Positions 1 to 10,439 are shown, counted from the first letter of the stretch. The stretch: DNA of 64,000 bases from Achromobacter sp. HZ34 (GCF_002209485.1 NZ_NJIX01000002.1:1116001-1180000), one strand, 5' to 3'. Numbers and translations are program-made. The notes: generated by a model not told the origin, from the letters alone.

Positions 1-621
1 GCCCAGCGACGCCATCTCCAGCATTTCCTCGAAGGAAACCACCGGCATGCGGCGCGCTTCAGGCACCACGCGCGGATCGGTCGTGTAGACGCCGTCCACG
101 TCGGTATAGATCAGGCACTCGTCGGCCTTGATGGCGGCTGCCACGGCCACGGCCGAGGTGTCCGAACCACCACGGCCCAGCGTCGTGATATGGCCTTCAT
201 CATCGATGCCCTGGAAGCCCGTCACGATGACCACGCGGCCAGCATCCAGATCGCCACGGATACGCGTGTCGTCGATGGAGGAAATGCGCGCCTTGGTATA
301 GGCGCTGTCGGTGCGCACCGGCACCTGCCAACCAGCATAGCTGCGGGCCTGCACGCCTTCGGCCTGCAAGGCAATGGCCAGCAGGCCGCTGGACGCCTGT
401 TCGCCGGTCGCGGCGATCATGTCCAGTTCGCGGCCATCAGGCTGCGGCGTAATCTCGCGCGCCAGGCCCAGCAGGCGATTGGTCTCGCCGGCCATGGCCG
501 AGGGCACCACGACAACTTTGTGGCCGGCGGCGTGCCACTTCGCGACGCGGCGCGCCACGTTCTTGATGCGCTCGACCGAGCCCATCGAGGTACCGCCATA
601 TTTGTGAACGATCAGGGACAT
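1..621 (-). CDS. lysC: Aspartokinase (LysC), N-terminal part; runs off the window
   Basis: The enzyme phosphorylates L-aspartate to aspartyl-4-phosphate, the first committed step towards lysine, threonine and methionine in the cytosol. Reading leftward from the ATG at 621, the protein begins [15 protein letters not shown], the amino-acid-kinase signature with the KYGGTS nucleotide-binding motif. Further on it shows [11 protein letters not shown] and [13 protein letters not shown], which bind aspartate and ATP. Only about 207 residues are inside the window, so the C-terminal ACT domains that sense lysine and threonine cannot be seen. It lies downstream of tilS on the same strand with a gap of about 136 bp. 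The family assignment is secure; only the 3' end is missing. Confidence 0.96.
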   Translation of the reverse strand, partial: MSLIVHKYGGTSMGSVERIKNVARRVAKWHAAGHKVVVVPSAMAGETNRLLGLAREITPQPDGRELDMIAATGEQASSGLLAIALQAEGVQARSYAGWQVPVRTDSAYTKARISSIDDTRIRGDLDAGRVVIVTGFQGIDDEGHITTLGRGGSDTSAVAVAAAIKADECLIYTDVDGVYTTDPRVVPEARRMPVVSFEEMLEMASLG

Positions 622-757
622 CTCGTACTCTGGCTGGAAAGTGCCGGAACTAGCTGGCAGGCAAAGCCTAGTATTCTAACGTGTTCGTGAAAAAGTGCAG
701 GAATTTGCTCGAAAAGCGGCTGTTCAAGCAGCAAAAGCTGCCGGAATGTGGGAAATC

Positions 758-1942
758 TCACGGTGATGCATCGCCGGGTTCCCGTGCCTCGATGCTCACC
801 CGTCCGCGCACGCAGCGCACGCAATGCGCGCCATGCTCCCACAGCAATTGCCGGTCATGCCCCATGGCGTGCAGCTGGCGCAGCTGGCGCAGCAGTTCCG
901 CCAGCCGCGCATCGCTGGGCATGCGGGCGCCATGCAGCCGCAGCCAATAGCGCAGCACATGCGCCTGCCGCGCCGGCGACAGCAAGCGCCACGCAGCAAG
1001 GGAGAAATCTCGCGCTCCCGGGGACGGGGGCGAGACGTCCTGTGCGCCCGGAGACGGGTGCAAGAGATCCTGTGTACCCGGAGACGGGGGCGCGAAGTCC
1101 TGCATGCCCGGGGAGGGATCAAGGCCGGCCAGGTCGGCGGCCGCCACTTCCGCCAGGATCTCCGCGCTGTCGGCGGCCTGGCGGGCGTGGCGGGCGACGA
1201 TGGCCTGCCAGCCGGGCCAGCGCCGGTCCAGCACGGGGGTTAGCAGCGTACGTACTGCCGCGCGGGTATAACGCTGGTCCACATTCGATGGGTCCTGGAC
1301 CGCGGCCCAGGCACTGTTCGCCGCATGCGCGGCGGCAGCCTGCAGGATGCGGGCTCGCGGCACGTTCAGCCAGGGGCGCAGATAGGTGATTCCATCGCGC
1401 TCGCTGGCTGCCGCCATGGCCGCCAGACCTTCCGGACCGGCGCCGCGCAACAGCCGCAACAGCACCGTTTCCGCCTGATCGTCCTGATGATGGCCCAGCA
1501 GGATATGCCCGACGCCATCGGCGTGCGCCGCATCGGCCAGCGCGGCGTAACGCGCGTCGCGGGCCGCGCCCTCGATGCCGGCGCCGCTGTCGGTGGCCAC
1601 GTGGACATACAGCACCCGCACGGGCGGAGCTGCAGACGCAGACGATCCCAGCGCCGCGCCGAGCGCCTGCACGCGTTGCGCCCAGGCGTCCGCCTCGGCG
1701 AACAGGCCGTGATGAACGTGATAGATGAAAAGCGCCAGCCCAAGAGGCGCGGCCACGGCCGCTGCGTGCACCGCCAGCATGGCGGAATCGGCCCCGCCGC
1801 TGACGGCCACGCCGACACGGACATGGCCCGCTGACCGCAGCGCGGCCAGGATCGATCGCAAGGGCGCGATCAGGAGCGGATCGCTCCCCGCCGCTGATCC
1901 GGCAGCACTGTCCTGGCCTTTGCCATTCTCGCCGCCGGTCAT
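758..1942 (-). CDS. tilS: tRNA(Ile)-lysidine synthase TilS with a proline-rich 10-residue repeat
   Basis: TilS attaches lysine to the wobble cytidine of the CAU-anticodon tRNA-Ile, so that it reads AUA. The PP-loop ATP-binding motif SGGADS is at residues 48-53, and the N-type ATPase domain continues with GHHQDDQAETVLLRLLRG. The 394-residue protein is interrupted at residues 276-315 by four consecutive ten-residue units of the form PSPGxQDxxx, encoded by a 30-bp tandem repeat at 998-1117. The repeat sits between the catalytic core and the C-terminal segment. The gene starts 32 bp after the accA stop and is probably co-transcribed with it. The function is clear from the N-terminal domain; the repeat looks like a lineage-specific linker expansion. 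Confidence 0.93.
   Translation of the reverse strand: MTGGENGKGQDSAAGSAAGSDPLLIAPLRSILAALRSAGHVRVGVAVSGGADSAMLAVHAAAVAAPLGLALFIYHVHHGLFAEADAWAQRVQALGAALGSSASAAPPVRVLYVHVATDSGAGIEGAARDARYAALADAAHADGVGHILLGHHQDDQAETVLLRLLRGAGPEGLAAMAAASERDGITYLRPWLNVPRARILQAAAAHAANSAWAAVQDPSNVDQRYTRAAVRTLLTPVLDRRWPGWQAIVARHARQAADSAEILAEVAAADLAGLDPSPGMQDFAPPSPGTQDLLHPSPGAQDVSPPSPGARDFSLAAWRLLSPARQAHVLRYWLRLHGARMPSDARLAELLRQLRQLHAMGHDRQLLWEHGAHCVRCVRGRVSIEAREPGDASP
998..1117 (-). repeat. Four 30-bp tandem repeats inside tilS
   Basis: Read on the minus strand, each 30-bp unit encodes PSPG(M/T/A)(Q/R)D followed by three variable residues. The units occupy 1117-1088, 1087-1058, 1057-1028 and 1027-998 with no spacer. 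The unit length is a multiple of three, so gain or loss of a copy would keep the reading frame. Confidence 0.9.
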
Positions 1943-1974
1943 GGGCTAGCCTCTCGCGGCCAGGGCGCGCCGGA

Positions 1975-2940
1975 TCAGGCGCGCACTTCCTGCACGCGGC
2001 CGTAGGCGGCCACGCGCTGCAGACGCTGTTCGACCAGTTCATCAGCCGACAACGTGGACAATTGGCGCAAGGTATCGCCCAAGGCACGGCGCAGCAGGCG
2101 CGCCATGACGCGCGGATCGCGGTGCGCACCGCCTACGGGCTCGTTGATCACGCGGTCGATCAGGCCCAGTTCCTTCAGCCGCGGCGCGGTGATGCCCAAG
2201 GCCTCGGCGGCCTCGGGCGCCTTGTCGGCGCTGCGCCACAGGATGGACGCGCAACCTTCGGGCGAAATCACCGAATACGTGGCGAATTGCAGCATCAGCA
2301 CCGCATTGCCCACGGCAATGGCCAGCGCCCCGCCCGAACCACCCTCACCGATCACGGTGGCGATGATGGGCACGCGCAGCTCGGCCATGGCATAAAGATT
2401 GTGGCCGATGGCCTCCGACTGCCCACGTTCCTCGGCGCCGATACCGGGATAAGCCCCCGGGGTGTCGACGAAGGTGAACACCGGGATCTCGAATTTTTCC
2501 GCCAGACGCATCAGGCGCATGGCCTTGCGATAGCCCTCGGGACGCGGCATGCCGAAGTTGCGCATGGCGCGCTCCTTGGTGTCGCGGCCTTTCTGATGGC
2601 CGATGACCATGCAGGGCGTGCCGTTGAAGCGGGCCAGGCCGCCAACGATGGACTGGTCGTCCGCATACATGCGGTCGCCGTGCAGTTCATGGAAATCGGT
2701 GAAGATTTCGCGCACGTAGTCCATCGTGTAGGGACGCTGCGGATGACGCGCGACGAGCGCGGTCTGCCAGGGCGTCAGCTTGCCGTAGATGTCCTTGGCC
2801 AGCGTCTGGCTTTTCTGTTGCAGCCGATTGATTTCGTCGGAGATGTCCACCGCCGAATCGGCCTGCACGAAGCGTAATTGCTCGATCTTGTTGTCAAGCT
2901 CAGCCAGCGGCTGTTCAAAGTCCAGGAAGGTATTGCGCAT
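1975..2940 (-). CDS. accA: Acetyl-CoA carboxylase carboxyltransferase subunit alpha
   Basis: AccA pairs with AccD to move the carboxyl group from biotin to acetyl-CoA, giving malonyl-CoA for fatty acid synthesis. The 321-residue length is the family norm. It begins [21 protein letters not shown], the usual N-terminal helix region. The crotonase-like core follows, with [35 protein letters not shown] and the oxyanion/CoA loop [15 protein letters not shown]. It lies between the DNA glycosylase (41 bp upstream) and tilS (32 bp downstream), all leftward, which suggests one transcript starting at cysS. Confidence 0.97.
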   Translation of the reverse strand: MRNTFLDFEQPLAELDNKIEQLRFVQADSAVDISDEINRLQQKSQTLAKDIYGKLTPWQTALVARHPQRPYTMDYVREIFTDFHELHGDRMYADDQSIVGGLARFNGTPCMVIGHQKGRDTKERAMRNFGMPRPEGYRKAMRLMRLAEKFEIPVFTFVDTPGAYPGIGAEERGQSEAIGHNLYAMAELRVPIIATVIGEGGSGGALAIAVGNAVLMLQFATYSVISPEGCASILWRSADKAPEAAEALGITAPRLKELGLIDRVINEPVGGAHRDPRVMARLLRRALGDTLRQLSTLSADELVEQRLQRVAAYGRVQEVRA

Positions 2941-2981
2941 GAAGATGGGGATCCTGTTGGTGAGCCCTGTGAAACCCGTGG

Positions 2982-3650
2982 TCAGTATTGAACCGGAATC
3001 GGTTCAAGGCTGTGCCACAGATACCAGGTTGCCACGGTACGCCAGGGTTGCCAGGCCAGCGAAACCTCACGCGCTTCGAAACGCGAGACGGGTTCGCCGC
3101 TGAAATAGTGTAGCGAGATTGCCTTGAGCAATCCCGGATCGTCCAGCGGCAGGACGTCCGGCCGCTGAAGATTGAAAATGAGGAACATTTCGGCGGTCCA
3201 GCGGCTAATGCCGCGGATGGAGACTAGTTCGTCGACGACGGCCTCGTCCTCCATCTTGGACCAGCGGTCCGGATGCACCTTGCGTTCGCTGAAATGCGTG
3301 GCGAGGTCGTGCAGATAATCCGCCTTGCGCTGCGCGATACCGGCGGCGCGCAGGCCGTCCGCGCCCAGGCGCAGCACCGATGCCGGCGACGGCCGCGCGC
3401 CGGCCGCTTCCAGCAGCCGCTGCCAGGCCGTATCCGCCGCGCGCGCCGACACCTGCTGGCCGATGATGGCGCGTGCCAGGGTGACGAAGGGCGTGCTGCG
3501 TGACGTCAGCCAGACCTCGGGATGCTGCGGGATCAGCTTCTTCAGGATGCGGTCGCGCCGCAGCAGATGGCTGACGGCGTCTTCCCAGTAATGGGGCTTG
3601 GCAATGAGGATATCGGCGCTGGACATGGCGTGCATGCTTTCCTTGGACAT
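2982..3650 (-). CDS. DNA-3-methyladenine glycosylase, AlkA/HhH-GPD family
   Basis: This is a 222-residue base-excision-repair glycosylase predicted to remove alkylated purines such as 3-methyladenine. The helix-hairpin-helix motif appears as [18 protein letters not shown], and the expected catalytic aspartate follows about 15 residues later in the segment [12 protein letters not shown]. An upstream segment, [15 protein letters not shown], matches the first helices of the HhH-GPD fold. It lacks the N-terminal TBP-like domain of E. coli AlkA, as is common for the short DNA-3-methyladenine glycosylase II proteins. Its start lies 3 bp after the cysS stop, so the two are translationally adjacent. 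A second ATG nine codons in is a possible alternative start. Confidence 0.88.
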   Translation of the reverse strand: MSKESMHAMSSADILIAKPHYWEDAVSHLLRRDRILKKLIPQHPEVWLTSRSTPFVTLARAIIGQQVSARAADTAWQRLLEAAGARPSPASVLRLGADGLRAAGIAQRKADYLHDLATHFSERKVHPDRWSKMEDEAVVDELVSIRGISRWTAEMFLIFNLQRPDVLPLDDPGLLKAISLHYFSGEPVSRFEAREVSLAWQPWRTVATWYLWHSLEPIPVQY

Positions 3651-3653
3651 GCC

Positions 3654-5114
3654 TTAAACCCGGCGCCAGTTGGTCTGGCCGCCCGGTTTGTCTTCCAGCT
3701 CGATGCCCTGCTCGCGCAATTCCTTGCGGATACGGTCGGCCTCGGCGAAATCCTTGTTGCCCTTGGCGGCGGCGCGGGCGGCGATGCGCGCATCGATGGC
3801 GGCATCGTCCAGCACCGCGGCACCCGCCACGCCCCCTTCAGCGGCGCCGGCCTTGTAACGCGTCGGCGCACGCAGATAGGTTTGCGGGTCTTGCTGCAAC
3901 AGGCCCAGCAGGCCGGCCAGCGCCTTCAATTGGCCGGCCGCGCGCGCGCTGCCGCTGCGATTGGCGTCGTTGGCCAGCTGGAACAACGCGGCCATGGCGC
4001 CAGAGGTGTTGAAATCGTCGTCCATCGCGGCCTTGAAGGCCTGCGCCTGGGCGTCATCCCAGTCCACGCCCTGCTCGTCCGCGGCCACGTTGGCCAGGGT
4101 CTGGTAGAGGCGGTCAAGGGCATTCTGCGCATCCAGCAGATTGTCCGGTGCGTAATTCTGCGGGCTGCGGTAGTGATTGCGCACGATGAAAAAGCGCAGC
4201 ATCTCCGCTTCACGGGGATTGACCGTATAGTCCGACCGCGCCTCGTCCAGCTCGCCGCTGGCGATGGTCTGGCGGATGGTGCGGAAATTGCCCAGCGACT
4301 TCGACATCTTGTCGGAATCCACCATCAGCGGGCCGCAATGCATCCATACATTGGCCAGCACGCCACCGAAAGCGCCTTCGGTCTGCGCGATTTCGTTCTC
4401 GTGATGGGGAAATTTCAGGTCGGGGCCGCCGCCATGGATGTCCAGGGGCAGGCCCAGCAGGCTCTTGCTCATGGCCGAGCACTCGATATGCCAGCCGGGA
4501 CGGCCCAGTCCATAGGACGATTCCCATTTGGTATCGGCCGGCTCCTCGGCCTTGGCGGACTTCCACAGCACGAAGTCCAGGGGATCGCGCTTGGCCGAAC
4601 CCACGGCCACGCGTTCGCCGGCGCGCAGGTCGTCGAGCGACTTGCCGGACAACTTGCCATAGCCCTCGAAACCGCGCACGGCATAGTTCACATCGCCGTC
4701 GTCGGCCTGGTAGGCCAGGCCCTTCGCTTGCAGCCGTCCGATGATGTCCAGCATCTCGGCCACGTATTGCGTGGCGCGCGGCTCATGGTCGGGCGTCTGC
4801 ACGCCCAGGGCACGCTCATCGGCATGCATGGCGTCGATGAAGAATTCCGTGACCTCGCCGATGCGGCGGCCGGTTTCGACCGCGCGGCGAATGATCTTGT
4901 CGTCGATATCGGTGATGTTACGGACGTAGTCGACCTCGTAGCCGCTCACGCGCAACCAGCGCTGCACCACGTCGAAACCCACCAGCATGCGGGCGTGGCC
5001 CAGATGGCAGTAGTCGTAGACCGTCATGCCGCAGACGTACATGCGCACCCGACCCGCCTCAGCCGGCTTGAAAGGTGCTTTCGTACGCGATAACGTGTTG
5101 TAGATCTGCAGCAT
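3654..5114 (-). CDS. cysS: Cysteinyl-tRNA synthetase
   Basis: This class I aminoacyl-tRNA synthetase charges tRNA-Cys. The start was set at the ATG at 5114 because the protein then begins [15 protein letters not shown], the normal N-terminus; the reading frame stays open far upstream but that stretch does not look coding. Visible motifs are the zinc and adenylate region [19 protein letters not shown] (HIGH variant HLGH), the zinc ligands in [12 protein letters not shown], and the KMSKS loop in [10 protein letters not shown]. The length of 486 residues is close to the family norm of about 460. It is probably the first gene of the leftward cysS - glycosylase - accA - tilS block. Confidence 0.97.
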   Translation of the reverse strand: MLQIYNTLSRTKAPFKPAEAGRVRMYVCGMTVYDYCHLGHARMLVGFDVVQRWLRVSGYEVDYVRNITDIDDKIIRRAVETGRRIGEVTEFFIDAMHADERALGVQTPDHEPRATQYVAEMLDIIGRLQAKGLAYQADDGDVNYAVRGFEGYGKLSGKSLDDLRAGERVAVGSAKRDPLDFVLWKSAKAEEPADTKWESSYGLGRPGWHIECSAMSKSLLGLPLDIHGGGPDLKFPHHENEIAQTEGAFGGVLANVWMHCGPLMVDSDKMSKSLGNFRTIRQTIASGELDEARSDYTVNPREAEMLRFFIVRNHYRSPQNYAPDNLLDAQNALDRLYQTLANVAADEQGVDWDDAQAQAFKAAMDDDFNTSGAMAALFQLANDANRSGSARAAGQLKALAGLLGLLQQDPQTYLRAPTRYKAGAAEGGVAGAAVLDDAAIDARIAARAAAKGNKDFAEADRIRKELREQGIELEDKPGGQTNWRRV

Positions 5115-5366
5115 AGGTTCAGGAGTTAACGTCCGAGGATCATGACCGCGGCGGCGTTCGACCCCGTCGGCAAGGGACGGGAGGGAATCCGCGACAGCGC
5201 CAAACAGCCAGGCAGCAGACGGTCCAGAGCACTCGGAAACGGGGCCCGGGGGACTCGAAACGCAACCGAGGCTAAAATGGCGGTCGTCAAGTATAGCAAG
5301 CGGCCCGGTCCGCGCGCCTATCCCGCGCCAACCGGGCGCTTTCTTTCCGGAATCAATGTGAATAAC
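5115..5366. promoter_or_regulatory. Divergent promoter region between cysS and the TPR gene
   Basis: This 252-bp region separates two divergently transcribed operons. A possible rightward -10 box (taaaat) is at 5273-5278, but I see no convincing -35 partner. There is no strong inverted repeat and no sign of a leader peptide or T-box-like structure upstream of cysS. Confidence 0.35.
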
Positions 5367-6050
5367 ATGCCGCGCCTCATCCCCGTCATCCTGGCCGCGC
5401 TGCTCCTGTCGGCGCCGCTGCAAGCCGTCCATGCCCAGGCCATGCCTGGGGGCTCCACGCAATCCATCAATTCCAATATGACCACCCTGGACACCCTGCC
5501 GCCCGAAGGCGGCTGGCAGGCGCTGGCCAATCTGCTCGACAAGGCCAAGCCGTCCACCGACACCCGCCTGACGCCCACGCCGTCGCAGGTCACCGACCGC
5601 ATCGAATCGCTGCTGAACCAGGGCAAGAACGACCAGGCCCTGAAGATGATCGAAGACCGCATGGCCGCGACCAGCAACCGCGGCGCCAACGATGGCACCG
5701 ACGTCCAGCTGAAATTCCAGTATGCCCGCGCCCTTGCCGCCCTGGGCCGCCTCGACGAGGCAATGGATGTTTACACTCAAATGACCCAGTTGTATCCGGA
5801 ACTGCCGGAGCCCTGGAATAACATGGCGGTTCTGTACGTCGGGCGTGGTGACATCGACCGGGCCCAGGATGCGTTGAAAAACGCGCTGCGGGCGTGGTCC
5901 GACTACCCCGCGGCGAAGGCCAATATGGCTGACGTACAGTTGATGCTGGCTCGCCGTTCCTACTCCGAAGCGTCCAAGCTGGGCGTGACGGGGACGCAGA
6001 ACAAGGCGCGTGCCGTCGACAACCTGCTGAATGAAAAGAAGCCTCAATGA
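5367..6050 (+). CDS. Periplasmic tetratricopeptide-repeat protein
   Basis: The protein has 227 residues and begins [17 protein letters not shown], followed by AHA-like cleavage residues, so it has a Sec signal peptide. The ATG at 5367 was chosen because it puts this signal peptide at the N-terminus; a GTG nine bases earlier is a possible alternative. The middle holds two or three TPR helices (for example [20 protein letters not shown] and the segment starting [17 protein letters not shown]). Such proteins usually act as periplasmic scaffolds; the partner is unknown. The stop overlaps the start of the cyclophilin gene by 4 bp (ATGA), so the two are translationally coupled. Confidence 0.75.
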   Translation: MPRLIPVILAALLLSAPLQAVHAQAMPGGSTQSINSNMTTLDTLPPEGGWQALANLLDKAKPSTDTRLTPTPSQVTDRIESLLNQGKNDQALKMIEDRMAATSNRGANDGTDVQLKFQYARALAALGRLDEAMDVYTQMTQLYPELPEPWNNMAVLYVGRGDIDRAQDALKNALRAWSDYPAAKANMADVQLMLARRSYSEASKLGVTGTQNKARAVDNLLNEKKPQ

Positions 6051-6697
6051 TTTCGTCTCACCCGTTTTTGCGCCTGCTGCGCCACGCGGCCTGCGGCTTG
6101 GCATTCGCCGCGCTGATGCCGGCAGTGGCCGGCGCCGCGCCCTCCTCCAACCAAGTCAAGACATCCACCTCTGAAGGCAAGACATCCATGAGCTCGAATC
6201 CCCGCGTCAAAGTACAAACCAATCTGGGCGACTTCGTCATCACCCTCGACGCCGACAAGGCGCCCAAGACCGTGGCGAACTTCCTTGCCTACACCAAGGA
6301 AGGTTTCTACAACGGCACGATTTTCCATCGCGTGATCGATGGCTTCATGATCCAGGGCGGCGGTTTCGAAGCCGGCATGAAGCAGAAGCCCACCAAGGCC
6401 CCCATCGAGAATGAAGCCAACAACGGCCTGAAGAACGACAAGTACACCCTGGCCATGGCCCGCACCAATGATCCGCAGTCGGCCACGGCGCAGTTCTTCA
6501 TCAACGTCGCCAACAACGACTTTCTGAACTTCAGCGCGCCCACGGCCAACGGCTGGGGCTACGCCGTGTTCGGCAAGGTCACCGAAGGCACCGACGTCGT
6601 CGACAAGATCAAGGCCGTGAAGACCGGCAACAGCGGTTTCCACCAGAACGTGCCGGCCGAAGACGTCGTCATCGAGAAGGCCGAAGTCCTTGAATAA
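6047..6697 (+). CDS. ppiB: Cyclophilin-type peptidyl-prolyl isomerase, signal peptide fused to a PpiB-like domain
   Basis: Cyclophilins catalyse cis-trans isomerisation of peptidyl-prolyl bonds. The catalytic core is intact, with the motif segments [18 protein letters not shown] and [18 protein letters not shown], and is the bacterial PpiB type, normally a cytosolic protein of about 170 residues. Here it is preceded by 47 extra residues: a Sec signal peptide ending near AVAGAAPSS, and a short stretch (VKTSTSEGK) resembling the first strand of a periplasmic PpiA domain. An internal ATG at 6188 ([12 protein letters not shown]) matches the usual PpiB start, so two products, one periplasmic and one cytosolic, are conceivable. 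The gene overlaps the TPR gene by 4 bp and runs into lpxH. Confidence 0.9.
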   Translation: MISSHPFLRLLRHAACGLAFAALMPAVAGAAPSSNQVKTSTSEGKTSMSSNPRVKVQTNLGDFVITLDADKAPKTVANFLAYTKEGFYNGTIFHRVIDGFMIQGGGFEAGMKQKPTKAPIENEANNGLKNDKYTLAMARTNDPQSATAQFFINVANNDFLNFSAPTANGWGYAVFGKVTEGTDVVDKIKAVKTGNSGFHQNVPAEDVVIEKAEVLE

Positions 6698-7466
6698 GGT
6701 CGCCTTGCCGGGCAGCATCTGGATCGCCTCGGACATTCATCTGGGACCGGCCACGCCGGCCACGGCGGAAGCGTTCCTGGGCTTTCTGGAAGCCGCCGCG
6801 GCAGAAGCATCGGCGTTGTTGCTGCCGGGCGATATCTTCGACGCCTGGATCGGTGACGATGTGATCCGCCAGGCGCCGCCCTGGCTGGTCAGCGCCCTCA
6901 AGGGCCTGGAACGCACGGCCAAGGCCATTCCCCTGTGGCTGGGTCGCGGCAATCGCGACTTCCTCATGGGCCAGGAACTGGCCGGCGCCGTCGGCGCGCA
7001 ACTGCTGCCGGAACCGGCATTGCTGCAAACCGATTACGGCGACATCCTGTTGACGCACGGCGACGAGCTGTGCACCGACGACGAGGCGTACCAGAAGTTC
7101 CGCAGCATGGTGCGCGATCCGGCATGGCAGGCCGACTTCCTCGGCCGCTCCATTCCGGAACGGCTGACCCTGGCGCAACAGGCGCGCGGGGAAAGCACGG
7201 CCGCCAACCAGGCCAAGACCGCCGAGATCATGGACGTCAACAGCGATGCCGTGCAGGCGCTGTTCCGCCGTACCGGCGTGGCCACGCTGGTGCATGGCCA
7301 TACGCACCGCCCGCAGCGCCACGTGCTGCAGATCGACGGCCGCAAGCGCGAACGCTGGGTCCTGCCCGACTGGGACTGCGATCACGCCCAACCGCCCCGC
7401 GGCGGCTGGCTGATCATCGACAGCGACGGCCTGCAGTTCTTCGATCTGGCTGAAGCGACGGATTGA
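6690..7466 (+). CDS. lpxH: UDP-2,3-diacylglucosamine diphosphatase LpxH
   Basis: LpxH cleaves UDP-2,3-diacylglucosamine to lipid X, a lipid A step at the inner face of the cytoplasmic membrane. The 258-residue protein shows the metallophosphoesterase signature in order: [40 protein letters not shown] and VHGHTHRP. The best start is a TTG at 6690, which overlaps the end of the cyclophilin gene by 8 bp; the next in-frame ATGs fall inside the domain. It is the last gene of the TPR - cyclophilin - lpxH operon and is followed by a hairpin terminator. Confidence 0.94.
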   Translation: MNKVALPGSIWIASDIHLGPATPATAEAFLGFLEAAAAEASALLLPGDIFDAWIGDDVIRQAPPWLVSALKGLERTAKAIPLWLGRGNRDFLMGQELAGAVGAQLLPEPALLQTDYGDILLTHGDELCTDDEAYQKFRSMVRDPAWQADFLGRSIPERLTLAQQARGESTAANQAKTAEIMDVNSDAVQALFRRTGVATLVHGHTHRPQRHVLQIDGRKRERWVLPDWDCDHAQPPRGGWLIIDSDGLQFFDLAEATD

Positions 7467-7487
7467 GCAGGGCAGGCGCAGCCGAAA

Positions 7488-7521
7488 AAAAGGCCGACTG
7501 ATGAAAATCAGCCGGCCTTTT
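7488..7521. terminator. Hairpin terminator between lpxH and uppP
   Basis: An aaaaggccgactgat arm faces an atcagccggcctttt arm across a 4-nt loop, with one mismatch. Runs of A on the left and T on the right make it bidirectional. It serves the convergent lpxH and uppP genes. Confidence 0.85.
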
Positions 7522-7541
7522 CATTGCTTGCCCTGCGCCGC

Positions 7542-8405
7542 TCAGCGCAGGAACAGCACCAGTCCCACCAGGATCCCCAAGGCGATCCGGTACCAGGCGA
7601 AGACCCGATACGTGTGGTTGGCGACGAAGCGCAGCACCGCCCGCACCACCAGCATGGCGCTCAGGAAGGCCGCGATGAAACCTACGACGATGCCCGTGAC
7701 ATCGTGCTGGGTCAGGATGGCCATGTTCTTGTACGAGTCGTAGACCGTCGCGCCCAGCATGGTCGGCATGGCCAGGAAGAAGGAAAACTCCGTGGCCGTC
7801 TTGCGCTGGATGCCGGCAATCATGCCGCCGATGATGGTGGAACCTGACCGCGACACACCGGGCACCATCGCCAGGCACTGGGCACAACCGACACCCAGGG
7901 CCTGCTTCCAGGTGATTTCCTCCAGACGGTGCGCGCTGGCGCGCACCTCCGAAGCACTATCGTCCGCGGCCGAGTGCGGCCCCGGCGTGGCGGCCTGCGT
8001 GCGGCGTTCCACATACAGCATCACCAGCCCACCCAGCACCAGCGTGGTGGCCACCACCGCCGGGTGGTAGAACAAGGCCTTGATGGCCTTGATGAAGATG
8101 GCGCCGATCACCGCCGCCGGCAGGAAGGCCACCAGCAGGTTGCGCGTGAACATCATCTCGCTGCGCACGCCCGTGAACGTGCCGTGAATCAGCTGCCACA
8201 AGCGCGCGCGGAAGATCCACATGACGGCCAGGATGGAGCCGAACTGGATCACGACTTCGAACACTTTGCCGGAGCTGGACTGGAAGTTGATCCAGTCCCC
8301 CACCAGAATCAGGTGTCCCGTGCTGGAGACGGGAATGAACTCGGTGAGCCCTTCGATGATGCCCAGGAATGCGGCCTTGAGCAGATACAGTGTGTTTTCA
8401 GTCAC
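7542..8405 (-). CDS. uppP: Undecaprenyl-diphosphatase UppP/BacA
   Basis: This integral membrane phosphatase recycles undecaprenyl pyrophosphate to the monophosphate carrier used for peptidoglycan and O-antigen export; excess activity gives bacitracin resistance. The two family signatures are present: EGLTEFIPVSSTGHLILVG near the N-terminus and PGVSRSGSTIIGG in the second half. The 287-residue length and about eight hydrophobic segments agree with the family. A poorly conserved cytoplasmic loop (roughly residues 135-160, RRTQAATPGPHSAADDSASE) is longer than in E. coli. It is transcribed leftward towards the shared terminator. Confidence 0.96.
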   Translation of the reverse strand: MTENTLYLLKAAFLGIIEGLTEFIPVSSTGHLILVGDWINFQSSSGKVFEVVIQFGSILAVMWIFRARLWQLIHGTFTGVRSEMMFTRNLLVAFLPAAVIGAIFIKAIKALFYHPAVVATTLVLGGLVMLYVERRTQAATPGPHSAADDSASEVRASAHRLEEITWKQALGVGCAQCLAMVPGVSRSGSTIIGGMIAGIQRKTATEFSFFLAMPTMLGATVYDSYKNMAILTQHDVTGIVVGFIAAFLSAMLVVRAVLRFVANHTYRVFAWYRIALGILVGLVLFLR

Positions 8406-8425
8406 GATGACAAGTCAGGGTAAGG

Positions 8426-10015
8426 TCAGGAATCGGAACCGTCATCGGCCTGGGCCACATCCAGCGACAGGCGTTGGACACGGACCGAGGCAATGCGGCG
8501 GCCGTCGAGTTGTAGCACCTCGAACGTGAAACGTACGTGAGGCGATACGAATTCGCAGGTATCGCCCGGCTGCGGCAGATGGCCGAAGCGCGATAGCAGA
8601 TAACCCGCAAGCGTCGAGTATTCCTGAGCTTCGTCCACCAGGCCATCGGTCTCCAGTACCTGCTCCACATGGTGGAGGTCGGCCGCGCCGTCGATTTTCC
8701 AACGGCCCTCTTCTTCCGGGACGATGTCCGGCATTTCATCTTCGTCGGGGAACTCGCCGGCAATGGCCTCGAAAACGTCGATGGGTGTCACCAGGCCTTC
8801 AATGGCACCGAACTCGTCGGCCACCAGCACCAGCTGGCCGCGCGCACGCTTGAGGATATCCATCAGGCGCAGGATGCCTATCGACTCATGCACGATGATG
8901 GGCTCACGCAGGCGGTCGCGCCGCACCCGGCCTTCCGTGATGAGATCGCCCACCAGGTCCTTGGCGCGTGCGATGCCCAGCACCTCGTCCAGCGTGCCGC
9001 GGCAGACCGGGAAGAAGCTGTGCGGCGCGGCCGTGATCTGGGCGCGGATGGTGTCGGCATCGTCGTCGATGTCGATCCACGTCAAGTTGGTGCGCGGCGT
9101 CATGATGGAGCGGATGGAACGTTCCGCCAGCGTCAGCACGCCGCTGACCATATTGCGTTCCTCGACACCGAAGGCCGGCGGCTGCTGCGCCGCGTGGTCA
9201 CCATCAGTCTCGGACTCTTCGTCGGCCGGCATGGCCGGGCGCTTGCCCAGCATGCGCAGCACGCCTTCAGCCGTGCGTTCCCGCATGGGCCGGCGCGCAT
9301 CCATGCGCAGCAGGTTACGGCGCGCCAGCTGGTTCAAGGCCTCGATCAGCACCGAGAAGCCGATGGCGGCGTACAGGTAGCCCTTGGGCACCTTGAAGCC
9401 GAAGCTTTCCGCGACCAGCGAGAAACCGATCATCAAGAGGAAGCCCAGGCACAGCACCACCACGGTGGGATGCGCGTTGACGAAGCGGGTCAGCGGCTTG
9501 GAGGCCAGCAGCATGATGCCGATGGCGATCACCACGGCGATCATCATGATGGCCAGGTGGTCCACCATGCCGACCGCGGTAATCACGGAGTCCAGCGAGA
9601 ACACGGCATCCAGCACCACGATCTGCGTCACGATGACCCAGAAGCTGGCATACACGCGCGGTCCATTGCTGACGTGCTGCGCGCCTTCCAGGCGTTCGTG
9701 CAGCTCCATGGTCCCCTTGAACAGCAGGAAGAAACCACCCACCATGAGGATCAGGTCGCGGCCGGACGGATTGAGCGGCCCGATGGAAAACAAAGGCGTG
9801 GTCAGCGTGACCAACCAGGACATCACCGACAGCAGCACCAGACGCATGACCAGGGCCAGTGACAGGCCGAGTATGCGCGCGCGATCGCGCTGCTTGGGTG
9901 GCAGCTTGTCGGCGAGAATAGCGATGAATATGAGGTTGTCTATCCCGAGAACGATTTCAAGGATGACGAGGGTAAGCAGGCCGACCCAGGCAGCGGGGTC
10001 CAGCAGCCACTCCAT
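8426..10015 (-). CDS. TerC-family membrane protein with CBS pair and CorC/HlyC domain
   Basis: The protein has 529 residues. The N-terminal 240 residues form a TerC membrane domain ([17 protein letters not shown] and [18 protein letters not shown] carry the conserved acidic residues). Two CBS domains follow at about residues 290-410, then a CorC/HlyC transporter-associated domain at the C-terminus. This architecture is that of E. coli YoaE/YegH, inner-membrane proteins linked to metal-ion or related transport whose substrate is unsettled. I chose the ATG at 10015 because a GGAG ribosome-binding site lies 8 bp upstream; a TTG four codons earlier is less likely. No manganese-riboswitch-like leader is evident upstream. 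Confidence 0.9.
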   Translation of the reverse strand: MEWLLDPAAWVGLLTLVILEIVLGIDNLIFIAILADKLPPKQRDRARILGLSLALVMRLVLLSVMSWLVTLTTPLFSIGPLNPSGRDLILMVGGFFLLFKGTMELHERLEGAQHVSNGPRVYASFWVIVTQIVVLDAVFSLDSVITAVGMVDHLAIMMIAVVIAIGIMLLASKPLTRFVNAHPTVVVLCLGFLLMIGFSLVAESFGFKVPKGYLYAAIGFSVLIEALNQLARRNLLRMDARRPMRERTAEGVLRMLGKRPAMPADEESETDGDHAAQQPPAFGVEERNMVSGVLTLAERSIRSIMTPRTNLTWIDIDDDADTIRAQITAAPHSFFPVCRGTLDEVLGIARAKDLVGDLITEGRVRRDRLREPIIVHESIGILRLMDILKRARGQLVLVADEFGAIEGLVTPIDVFEAIAGEFPDEDEMPDIVPEEEGRWKIDGAADLHHVEQVLETDGLVDEAQEYSTLAGYLLSRFGHLPQPGDTCEFVSPHVRFTFEVLQLDGRRIASVRVQRLSLDVAQADDGSDS

Positions 10016-10439
10016 GTGGTACTCCAACAGTTGAGGAACCGGTAATCGTACCCGAAAAGCCGCGCGGCTCCGGTCACAATGCGGACATGCGCGCGCGAGG
10101 GGCGTGCGGATGAGGGATGTTTAGGCTTTGTGGACGATGGCGCGCGTGGCGCAGTCGAGGTGAAATACGTTCACAGATCCGATCGGCCCCCTGCCCCAAT
10201 CGTCCGCGTTCCCCCTCTCCCCCCGGCCTACCCACAGCAGGCCCCGCGCGCGAGCAAGGCAGGCCCGACGGATCTGACCAGATTTGCATGGCGTGGCATC
10301 ACGGCATGCGCGACGGCCGCCAGCCATGTCCCTTCAGCATGGAAGGGCAAGGTGGCAAAGGCCGCACTGGCCGCAGGGTCCATCCAGGGGCCGCCTCCGC
10401 AGGCGGCCCTTTCTTCATCACGGCATCTTCATCACGGCA
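10016..10439. other. 424-bp intergenic region between the TerC-family gene and suhB
   Basis: No convincing gene is present. A GC-rich hairpin (ggggccgcc-tccgca-ggcggcccttt) lies at about 10388-10412 with its T-run on the plus strand, so it would terminate rightward transcription, although both flanking genes point left. A 14-bp unit (ttcatcacggcatc) is tandemly duplicated at 10414-10441 and runs into the suhB stop codon. The hairpin could mark the end of a small plus-strand RNA, or be a poor bidirectional terminator for suhB. Confidence 0.45.

Noticed and set aside
10016-10140. Manganese riboswitch (yybP-ykoY type) upstream of the TerC-family gene
   Set aside because: TerC genes are often preceded by it, but I could not find its conserved loops on the minus strand here.
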